DNA of 8,575 nt from an uncultured Tissierellia bacterium (GTDB taxonomy: Bacteria > Bacillota > Clostridia > Tissierellales > Peptoniphilaceae): assembly GCA_902489145.1 (NCBI GenBank), contig CABTYV010000048.1, positions 1-8,575 on the forward strand, given 5' to 3'. The notes beneath the pieces are model-generated. The model had not been told where the DNA came from. It did no database searches and saw nothing but the letters and a program-made list of their open reading frames with translations. Position numbers and translations under genes: made by a program. Shown in pieces: positions 1 through 5,908 of the stretch. Position 1 is the stretch's first letter, and each line of letters opens with the position of its first letter.

Positions 1-86
1 CGGAGGCCCTGGCCATGCTGGAAGCAGGAGCCAACCGGATCGGCGCTTCGGCAGGGCCGGCGATTGTGGAGGAAAGAGACGCATAA
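1..86 (+). CDS. deoC: Deoxyribose-phosphate aldolase, C-terminal fragment
   Basis: Only the last 27 codons are in the window, read in the frame that starts at base 3 and ends with TAA at 84-86. The visible peptide begins EALAMLEAGANRIGASAG and ends PAIVEERDA. This matches the C-terminal end of bacterial DeoC, a TIM-barrel class I aldolase that splits 2-deoxyribose-5-phosphate into glyceraldehyde-3-phosphate and acetaldehyde. The segment RIGxSxG is the family's phosphate-binding loop on the last barrel strand. The catalytic lysines lie upstream of the window. The stop is only 20 bases before the sirtuin start with no terminator between, so the two genes are probably cotranscribed. The gene is cut by the window edge and shows no sign of being broken. 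A related TIM-barrel enzyme is possible from so short a fragment, but the motif fits DeoC best. Confidence 0.82.
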   Translation, partial: EALAMLEAGANRIGASAGPAIVEERDA

Positions 87-106
87 AATGGGAGAAGGAG
101 GCAGCG

Positions 107-853
107 ATGGCAGAAAAAATGCAGGACCTGGATACCGTCAGACGCATCATCCACCAGGCCCATCATATGGTCTTTTTTGGCGGAGCGGGGGTTTCGACGG
201 CCTCCGGCATTCCGGATTTTCGTTCGCCTCAGGGCCTCTATCATCAAAAAAATAACCGGCCCTATCCACCGGAATCTTATTTTTCTCATGAGTTTTGCTG
301 TCAGGATCCAGATGGCTTTGCGGATTTTACGCGGGAGTGCTGGCGCTCCTACCAGGTTGAGCCGTCGGGCGCTCATCTCCAGCTGGCCCGGTGGGAGGCG
401 GAGGGAAAGCTGGACTGCGTGGTGACACAGAATATCGACGGCCTCCATCAAAGGGCTGGCTCCCACAGGGTCTTTGAAATTCACGGCAATATGCGAGATA
501 TCTACTGCCCCTATTGTAGCGATGAGGTGGACACTGAGACCTTTATGAAAGGCCACGGTCGCTTTCCCTGCCCCCGCTGTGGCAGGCCAGTGCGAGCCGC
601 CGTCACTCTTTACGGCGAGGCCCTGCCGGAAGAGGCTTTCCGGCAGGCGATGGAAGCCATCGCGGCCTGTGATGTCTTGATCGTCGGGGGGACTTCCCTG
701 GTGGTCTATCCGGCGGCAGGTCTGATTCGCTACTATCAGGGCCATCAGCTGATCATGATCAATCAGGAGCCAACGGTCGCTGATGGGGCGGCGGATTATC
801 TCCTGCACGGGGATATTGCCCAGCTTTTGCCCGCGCTGGCGGGCGTCTCCTAA
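107..853 (+). CDS. Sir2-family NAD-dependent protein deacetylase (sirtuin), class U type
   Basis: The 248-residue product is the usual length for a bacterial sirtuin. Sirtuins remove acetyl groups from protein lysines in the cytoplasm, consuming NAD+ and releasing nicotinamide and O-acetyl-ADP-ribose. The Rossmann motif GAGVSTASGIPDFRS spans residues 26-40 and the TQNIDGLH motif 107-114. His126 in EIHGN is the expected catalytic base. Cys134/Cys137 and Cys155/Cys158 form the structural zinc module, and the GTS-PAA nucleotide-binding segment lies around 195-204. After DFRS the sequence reads SPQGLYHQKN and continues with a PPE-SH stretch. That resembles class U enzymes of Firmicutes and Thermotoga rather than CobB/SIRT5 desuccinylases. 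ATG 107 is preceded by AAGGAGG at 95-101. The start lies 20 bases after deoC, suggesting cotranscription. Identification as a sirtuin is secure; the deacetylase rather than longer-chain deacylase preference is inferred. Confidence 0.95.
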   Translation: MAEKMQDLDTVRRIIHQAHHMVFFGGAGVSTASGIPDFRSPQGLYHQKNNRPYPPESYFSHEFCCQDPDGFADFTRECWRSYQVEPSGAHLQLARWEAEGKLDCVVTQNIDGLHQRAGSHRVFEIHGNMRDIYCPYCSDEVDTETFMKGHGRFPCPRCGRPVRAAVTLYGEALPEEAFRQAMEAIAACDVLIVGGTSLVVYPAAGLIRYYQGHQLIMINQEPTVADGAADYLLHGDIAQLLPALAGVS

Positions 854-871
854 GGAACTATTATTGGATTT

Positions 872-881
872 AGAAAGAGAG
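872..881 (+). promoter_or_regulatory. Weak ribosome binding site before a TTG start
   Basis: The stretch AGAAAGAGAG lies 7 bases upstream of TTG 889 and is only a partial match to AAGGAGG. An in-frame TAG at 871-873 closes the frame just upstream. TTG 889 is therefore the only common start codon before an internal ATG at 913, which has no ribosome site of its own. A weak site with a TTG start suggests modest translation. Confidence 0.5.
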
Positions 882-888
882 AATTAGC

Positions 889-1287
889 TTGAAGGAAAAA
901 TTTTATCGTTTTATGCAGGGCCGTTACCTGGGCGATCGCTACAACCAAGCCATTACGGGCCTGGCCATGCTTTTGATCGTGATCAATTTGCTTTTTTTTC
1001 GCAGCCGGATCCTTTCCTTTCTCTCCCTGGCAATTGTCTTTTATGCCTGCTATCGGAGCCTGTCGAAGGACATTGACCGCAGGTCGCGTGAAAATGCACG
1101 CTTTCTGAAGAGTACGCAGGGGCTGCGGGGGGGCTTTCGCAAGTATAAACGCCGTCTTTTCGGCGAAAATGGCTATCGCTATTTTCCTTGCGAATCCTGT
1201 GGCAAGGAGCTGCGCGTCCCGATCAAGAAGGGCAAGGTCAAGGTTCGCTGCCCCAACTGCAAGCATGAGATGGTCAAGCGCACGTGA
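889..1287 (+). CDS. Small membrane protein with C-terminal zinc ribbon, function unknown
   Basis: The 132-residue basic protein resembles conserved hypothetical zinc-finger proteins of clostridia that I recognise by layout but cannot assign a function. A short N-terminal part (KEKFYRFMQGRYLGDRYNQ) precedes two likely membrane helices at about residues 22-37 and 41-56, joined by a very short turn (RSR). A highly basic linker follows (about 60-90, many Arg and Lys). The C-terminal zinc ribbon has Cys101/Cys104 and Cys121/Cys124, two CxxC knuckles 16 residues apart. Both ends are predicted to be cytoplasmic by the positive-inside rule. Translation starts at TTG 889; the internal ATG 913 would remove eight residues including the conserved-looking KFYRFMQGR. 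It lies 35 bases after the sirtuin with no terminator between, so it is probably in the same transcript. A nucleic-acid or regulatory role is possible from the basic ribbon but is not shown. Confidence 0.85.
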   Translation: MKEKFYRFMQGRYLGDRYNQAITGLAMLLIVINLLFFRSRILSFLSLAIVFYACYRSLSKDIDRRSRENARFLKSTQGLRGGFRKYKRRLFGENGYRYFPCESCGKELRVPIKKGKVKVRCPNCKHEMVKRT

Positions 1288-1295
1288 GAAGACGG

Positions 1296-1350
1296 GCAGG
1301 GACGCCGTCCCTGCTTGCAGTGGGCGGGTTTCGCCGGAGGCCCTTTTTTT
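1296..1350 (+). terminator. Hairpin region with T tract between the zinc-ribbon gene and dnaE (probable terminator)
   Basis: A perfect 8-bp stem, GCAGGGAC (1296-1303) with GTCCCTGC (1307-1314), closes a three-base loop. It starts 8 bases after the upstream stop codon. The strongest T tract, seven T's at 1344-1350, lies 29 bases further on. It is directly preceded by a weaker GC stem, GGGC (1322-1325) with GCCC (1340-1343). Either the second hairpin plus the T tract forms an intrinsic terminator, or the two hairpins together act as a two-part or leaky one. It is the best break point in the window, separating the deoC-sirtuin-ribbon group from dnaE. No convincing promoter box can be picked out in the remaining bases. 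Confidence 0.5.
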
Positions 1351-1364
1351 GAGAGGAGGAGCGA

Positions 1365-4300
1365 ATGACTTCTTTTGTGCATCTTCATCTACATACGCCC
1401 TACTCCCTTTTGGATGGCTTTTGTAAGATTGACGAATTGATGGCCCTGTGCCAGGACCAGGGGATGGATGCGGTGGCCATCACCGACCACGGCAATCTCT
1501 TTGGGGCCATTCAGTTCTACAAGGCCGCTCGAGCCAGGGGGATCCGTCCTCTGATCGGCTGCGAGGTTTATGTGGCAGAGGATCCGACAGATGTCCACAA
1601 CCGGACGCGCTACCATCTGATCCTGCTGGCGGAGACCAATCAGGGCTATCACAACCTCCTGCGGATCGTCTCGGAGGGCTATGTGACGGGCTACCACCAT
1701 GGCAAGCCCCACGTGAGCCATGCCTGCCTGGCGAAATTTTCGGAGGGGCTCATTGCCCTCTCGGCCTGTCTGCAGGGGGAATGTGCCAGACGGGCCTTGG
1801 ACAGCGACTATGAGACAGCTAGGGAAACGGCTCTGACCTATCAGCGCATTTTCGGTGCGGACCATTTTTATCTGGAGCTTCAAAATCATGGCATTCGGGA
1901 GGAGGCGGTGGTCAACCGCATTTTTGACCGGATCCATCGGGAGACGGGCTTGCCCCTAGTTGCGACGAATGACTGCCATTACCTGCGCCGGGCGGATGCG
2001 GAGGCCCATGACGTCCTGCTTTGTATTCAGACGGGTAAAACGCTGAGCCAGCAGGATAGGATGCGCTTTCCCTCCGACGACTTCTATGTCAAAAGCGCCG
2101 AGGAAATGAGGGCTCTTTTCGGGAGCTATGAGGGGGCCATCGAAAACACCGGAAAAATTGCAGACCGCTGCCAGGTGGAGCTCACCTTTCATCAGCTTCA
2201 TTTGCCTCATTTTGAGAGCCCGACCGGGGAGGACAACCAGGCCTATTTTGAGCGCCTGGTTTTTGAGGGCATCGAGCAGCGCTATGGAGCGGATCAGGCG
2301 GGGGCGGGCAGGGAAGGGCGGCTCTTTGATGCCCGGAGGCGTGCCCAGCACGAGCTGCAGGTGATCGAGTCCATGGGCTTCGTGGACTATTTTCTGATCG
2401 TCCAGGATTATGTTCAGTATGCCCGCAGGCAAGGGATCCCCGTGGGGCCGGGCCGGGGGTCGGCCGCCGGCTCGATCGTCTCCTATGCCCTTGCCATTAC
2501 CAATATTGACCCCCTTCGCTATGACCTGCTTTTTGAACGCTTCCTCAACCCGGAGCGCGTCTCCATGCCGGATATCGATATCGATTTTGGCTATGAACGC
2601 CGAGAAGAAGTGATTGATTATGTGAAGGAAAAATATGGGGCGGACCGGGTGGCCCAGATTGTGACCTTTGGGACCATGGCGGCCAAAAATGCCATTCGGG
2701 ATGTGGGCCGGGTCCTGGATCTGCCCCTCAGTCAGGTGGACCGCATTGCCAAGGCGGTGCCGACGGTTCTAAAAATCACCCTGGACAAGGCGCTGGACCA
2801 GGATCCTGATTTTCGCAAGCTTTATGAGGAGCGGCCCGACAACCGCACTCTCATTGATTTGGCGCGCAAGGTAGAAGGGATGCCGCGTCACGTATCCACG
2901 CATGCGGCTGGCGTTTTGATCGCTTCCGAGCCGGTGGACCATATGGTGCCGCTGTCCCAGTCTAAAGGGCAGATCACCACCCAATACAACATGACGGAGC
3001 TGGAGGAGCTGGGCCTGTTGAAAATGGACTTTTTGGGCCTGCGCAACCTCACGGTCATTGCGGATGCCCTCACCCTGATCCAAAACCGCACGGGCGAGGA
3101 GGTGGATATTGACCAGATTGAACTCCAGGATCCGGCCGTTCTGGCGCTTTTTGCCCGGGCGGAGACGATGGGGGTTTTTCAGTTTGAATCCTCCGGCATG
3201 CGCAATTTCCTAAAGGATTTGAAGCCGGACCGTTTTGAGGACCTGGTAGCGGCCAATGCCCTTTTCCGACCGGGGCCCATGGACTATATTCCCAATTATA
3301 TTGCCGCTCGTCATGATCCGAGCCAGGTGCATTACCTCCATCCCAAGCTGGCCCCTATTTTAAAGCCGACCTACGGGGTGATTGTCTACCAGGAACAGGT
3401 CATGCAGATCGTTCAGCAGCTCGCCGGCTACTCTTTGGGCGGGGCAGACAATCTCAGGCGGGCCATGTCGAAAAAGAAGATGGCCGTCATGGAGGAAAAC
3501 CGGGCCAGCTTTATCTATGGAAAGCAGGACCCAGAGGGACGCACCCTCATTCAGGGCTGTGTGGCGAACGGCATTTCGGCAGAGATTGCCGGACAAATTT
3601 ACGACCAGATGATCGAATTTGCCAAGTACGCCTTCAACAAATCTCATTCGGTGGCCTATGCCTATGTGGCCGTGCAGACCGCCTATTTGAAGCATTATTA
3701 TCCGACAGAATATATGGTCGCCCTCCTGACCTCCATCATGGAGGACAGCAAGAAGCTGGCCCTCTATCTGGAGGAGGCCAGGCGGATGGGCCTGGAGGTG
3801 CTGGGCCCCAATATTAACTATTCAGAGGGAAAATTTTCTGCAGAGGGCCCCCGGATCCGCTTTGGCCTGCAGGCGGTCAAGGGGGTGGGCAGCGGCCTGG
3901 TTCAGGCGACGGTCGCGGCCCGGGCAGCGGACGGTCGGACCTTCCGAGATCTTTCAGACTATGTCCAGCGGATGCAGGCGGTGGATCCGGGGGCGGTCAA
4001 CCGAAAGGCCATGGAAAATCTGATTAAAGCGGGGGCTATGGATGATTTCGGTCGTCATCGCGCTCAGCTGATGATGGACCTGGAGGAGGTCCTTCATTCC
4101 GCCGCCCACCAGCGCCGGATGAACCTGGCCGGGCAGGTCTCGCTTTTTGAGTCCATAGCGGCGGAAGAGCATGCGGAAGGTCAGATCCGCGAATATCAGA
4201 AAGCCCAGCTTCTGGCCTATGAGAAGGAGGTCCTGGGGATTTATCTCAGTGGCCATCCCCTTTCTCCCTATCGAAGCCTGATCGAGGGGCGGGTCAGCTT

Positions 4301-4868
4301 TTCCCTGGACCGGCTGGGGGAGGGAGAAGGACTCAGCCAATGGGATGGCCGATATGTTACAATGGCGGGGATCGTGCAAAGCAGGCGGGATTTGCTGACC
4401 AAAAAAGGGGATAAGATGTGCTTCCTTCGCTTTGAGGATTTTTACGATAGTATGGAAGCGGTTTTTTTCCCGCGGGCCTTCGAGGCGGCCCAGGCGGAGC
4501 TACAGGCCGATGCGGCACTTCTTTTCGAGGGCAAGCTTCAGGAACAAAACGATCAGCTTCAGCTGCTTGTCGACCGAGTGACCCCACTGGCCTCTTTAAG
4601 AGGGGGCAGTCTTTATCTAAAACTGGACTCCAGGCAACAGGAGCGCTACCAGGTTGTAAAGAAGACACTGGAACGCTTCCCTGGGGCCTGCCCGGTCTAT
4701 CTTTATTTTGTAGACCGCAAGCAGGCCGTTCGGATGGAGGACCGCTTCCGGGTGCACCCGGAAGCGGCCCTGCTCCAGGCCCTGCAGGCTTGCTTGGGGG
4801 ACGACTGCGTGGTCTATCAAAAGGGGGGCACGCAAACGGAAGCGAAAGAAAATCCACCGGAGGCGTAA
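1365..4868 (+). CDS. dnaE: DNA polymerase III alpha subunit (DnaE type)
   Basis: This 1167-residue C-family polymerase extends DNA at the replication fork. The N-terminal PHP domain (about 1-210) has HLHLH at 6-10, ITDHG at 39-43, Glu67, NHG at 174-176 and NDCH at 202-205. Most candidate metal ligands are thus present. The polymerase core shows GPGRGSAAGS (361-370), PDIDIDF (402-408) and KMDFLGL (553-559), which supply the catalytic aspartates 403/405 and 555. Helix-hairpin-helix residues (QAVKGVGSG) lie around 836-844. QVSLF at 924-928 is a typical sliding-clamp-binding pentapeptide. An OB fold spans about 995-1072, with a small C-terminal domain after it. No DnaQ-like exonuclease is inserted, so this is DnaE rather than PolC. 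ATG 1365 follows AGAGGAGG at 1352-1359. pfkA starts 33 bases downstream. Whether it is the main replicase or a DnaE3-type partner of PolC cannot be told from this window. Confidence 0.98.
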   Translation: MTSFVHLHLHTPYSLLDGFCKIDELMALCQDQGMDAVAITDHGNLFGAIQFYKAARARGIRPLIGCEVYVAEDPTDVHNRTRYHLILLAETNQGYHNLLRIVSEGYVTGYHHGKPHVSHACLAKFSEGLIALSACLQGECARRALDSDYETARETALTYQRIFGADHFYLELQNHGIREEAVVNRIFDRIHRETGLPLVATNDCHYLRRADAEAHDVLLCIQTGKTLSQQDRMRFPSDDFYVKSAEEMRALFGSYEGAIENTGKIADRCQVELTFHQLHLPHFESPTGEDNQAYFERLVFEGIEQRYGADQAGAGREGRLFDARRRAQHELQVIESMGFVDYFLIVQDYVQYARRQGIPVGPGRGSAAGSIVSYALAITNIDPLRYDLLFERFLNPERVSMPDIDIDFGYERREEVIDYVKEKYGADRVAQIVTFGTMAAKNAIRDVGRVLDLPLSQVDRIAKAVPTVLKITLDKALDQDPDFRKLYEERPDNRTLIDLARKVEGMPRHVSTHAAGVLIASEPVDHMVPLSQSKGQITTQYNMTELEELGLLKMDFLGLRNLTVIADALTLIQNRTGEEVDIDQIELQDPAVLALFARAETMGVFQFESSGMRNFLKDLKPDRFEDLVAANALFRPGPMDYIPNYIAARHDPSQVHYLHPKLAPILKPTYGVIVYQEQVMQIVQQLAGYSLGGADNLRRAMSKKKMAVMEENRASFIYGKQDPEGRTLIQGCVANGISAEIAGQIYDQMIEFAKYAFNKSHSVAYAYVAVQTAYLKHYYPTEYMVALLTSIMEDSKKLALYLEEARRMGLEVLGPNINYSEGKFSAEGPRIRFGLQAVKGVGSGLVQATVAARAADGRTFRDLSDYVQRMQAVDPGAVNRKAMENLIKAGAMDDFGRHRAQLMMDLEEVLHSAAHQRRMNLAGQVSLFESIAAEEHAEGQIREYQKAQLLAYEKEVLGIYLSGHPLSPYRSLIEGRVSFSLDRLGEGEGLSQWDGRYVTMAGIVQSRRDLLTKKGDKMCFLRFEDFYDSMEAVFFPRAFEAAQAELQADAALLFEGKLQEQNDQLQLLVDRVTPLASLRGGSLYLKLDSRQQERYQVVKKTLERFPGACPVYLYFVDRKQAVRMEDRFRVHPEAALLQALQACLGDDCVVYQKGGTQTEAKENPPEA
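4742..4767. repeat. Perfect 26-base palindrome inside the 3' end of dnaE
   Basis: The arm CCGCTTCCGGGTG (4742-4754) is followed at once by its exact reverse complement (4755-4767), with no mismatch over 13 base pairs. As RNA it would fold into an 11-bp GC-rich stem with a TGCA loop. It encodes DRFRVHPEA near residues 1126-1134 of the polymerase, ends 101 bases before the dnaE stop and lies about 135 bases before pfkA. No T tract follows, so it is not an intrinsic terminator. It could be a dimeric regulator's operator, an mRNA stability or processing hairpin, or chance. The palindrome is certain; its role is not. Confidence 0.75.
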
Positions 4869-4879
4869 AGGCGCCTTCG
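4858..4879 (+). other. Hairpin spanning the dnaE stop codon
   Basis: CGGAGGCG (4858-4865) can pair with CGCCTTCG (4872-4879), eight pairs including one G-U, with the TAA stop of dnaE in the six-base loop. It lies 11 bases before the pfkA ribosome site at 4891-4897 and has no T tract, so it is not a terminator. It may affect mRNA decay or the handover of ribosomes between the genes, or may be chance in a GC-rich stretch. Confidence 0.35.
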
Positions 4880-4901
4880 ACCGATTACCTAAGGAGGTTT
4901 T

Positions 4902-5861
4902 ATGCGAACCATTGCCATGTTAACATCGGGTGGAGATGCACCGGGCATGAATTCCTGCATCCGGGCCATTGCCCGTTCGGCCCTTTCGGCGGGCCTACGG
5001 GTCAAGGGCATTCGCTTTGGCTATGATGGGCTCATGCGGGGGGATATTTATGAGATGAACGTCTCCTCGGTAGCCGATATCATTCAAAAGGGGGGGACCA
5101 TTTTAGGAACCGCCCGCTCGACGGAATTCACCAGCGAGGAGGGGCAGCAAAAGGCCCTGAAAATTCTGAAGCGATTTGGCATCGATGGCTTGATCGTGAT
5201 GGGCGGGGATGGCTCTATGAAGGGCGCAGAAGCCCTGGCTAAGCTGGGGATCCTCACGGCCGGGGTGCCCTGCACCATTGACAATGATATGGGTTATACG
5301 GATTATACCATCGGCTTTCATACGGCCGTGGAGACGGTGATTGAGTCGATCGGCAGACTTCGGGATACCTCCGCTTCCCATGCCAGGGCCAATATCGTCC
5401 AGGTGATGGGTCGTCACTGCGGGGATATCGCCCTTTATGCCGGATTGGGCGGTGGAGCGGAGTCGGTCGTGGTGCCGGAGCACGAATTTGATGTCAAAAG
5501 CATCACGGATCGCATTCGTCGGGGCAAGATGCGGGGCAAACGCCACCATATCATTGTGATGGCGGAAGGCGTTGGGGAGCCCTACCAGTTAAAAGAGGAT
5601 ATTATGCGTCTGACGGGGATCGAAACCCGGATCACCATTCTGGGCCATGTGCAGCGGGGTGGATCCCCGTCTTTTACGGATGCCAAGCTCGGCTGCATCA
5701 TGGGGGAAAGGGCGGTTCAGGCCCTCCTGGAGGGACATAGCTCGGTGGCCATTGGCAGCCATGGGCAGGAGTTTTTCACCATGCCGATCTCTGAGGCCGT
5801 CCGCATCCCCCACCAGCTCAACGAGAACTTATATGATCTGATTGGTAAGCTCTCATCCTAA
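4902..5861 (+). CDS. pfkA: ATP-dependent 6-phosphofructokinase
   Basis: The 319-residue product phosphorylates fructose-6-phosphate to fructose-1,6-bisphosphate, the committed step of glycolysis, as a cytoplasmic tetramer. Its numbering runs in register with E. coli PFK-1. It has the SGGDAPGMN motif (9-17), Arg72, GGDGS (101-105), TIDND with catalytic Asp127, Arg162, MGR (169-171), Glu222, Arg243, His249 and Arg252 in GHVQRGGSP. Gly104 is the residue typical of ATP users; pyrophosphate enzymes carry Asp there. Several effector-site residues known from E. coli are also kept (Arg21, Arg25, Asp59, Arg154, Glu187, Arg211, Lys213), so ADP/PEP control is likely. Oddly, residue 124 is Cys, where ATP enzymes usually have Gly and pyrophosphate enzymes Lys. 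ATG 4902 has a perfect AAGGAGG at 4891-4897, suggesting strong translation relative to its neighbours. It lies between dnaE and pyk, with 47 bases to pyk and no terminator. Confidence 0.97.
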   Translation: MRTIAMLTSGGDAPGMNSCIRAIARSALSAGLRVKGIRFGYDGLMRGDIYEMNVSSVADIIQKGGTILGTARSTEFTSEEGQQKALKILKRFGIDGLIVMGGDGSMKGAEALAKLGILTAGVPCTIDNDMGYTDYTIGFHTAVETVIESIGRLRDTSASHARANIVQVMGRHCGDIALYAGLGGGAESVVVPEHEFDVKSITDRIRRGKMRGKRHHIIVMAEGVGEPYQLKEDIMRLTGIETRITILGHVQRGGSPSFTDAKLGCIMGERAVQALLEGHSSVAIGSHGQEFFTMPISEAVRIPHQLNENLYDLIGKLSS

Positions 5862-5908
5862 ATCAGAGGCAGGCAAAGCCAAACACAGGCAAAAGAAAGG
5901 GGAGGACG

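Noticed and set aside
850..1266. A 138-codon open frame on the - strand opposite the zinc-ribbon gene
   Set aside because: It lies wholly over a better-supported + strand gene with family-like layout, and its product shows no recognisable domain. Long antisense frames are expected in GC-rich coding DNA.
2571..2586. GATATC/ATCGAT alternating repeat that forms a small palindrome
   Set aside because: It is produced by alternating Asp-Ile codons of the catalytic PDIDIDF motif, so codon constraint explains it.
4357..4857. A 166-codon open frame on the - strand opposite the 3' end of dnaE
   Set aside because: The product is Pro/Ser/Arg-rich and low in complexity, typical of a shadow frame, and the + strand encodes conserved OB-fold sequence.
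1365..4868. PolC-type polymerase
   Set aside because: There is no DnaQ-like exonuclease interrupting the PHP domain and no N-terminal OB fold; the domain order is that of DnaE.
4902..5861. Possible pyrophosphate-dependent phosphofructokinase
   Set aside because: Residue 104 is Gly rather than Asp and residue 124 is not Lys. The length and effector residues match ATP-dependent PFK-1.
5862..5908. Repeated AGGCAAA-like words between pfkA and pyk
   Set aside because: Two imperfect copies only, with no hairpin, T tract or promoter-like boxes; nothing beyond a purine-rich leader with a ribosome site.
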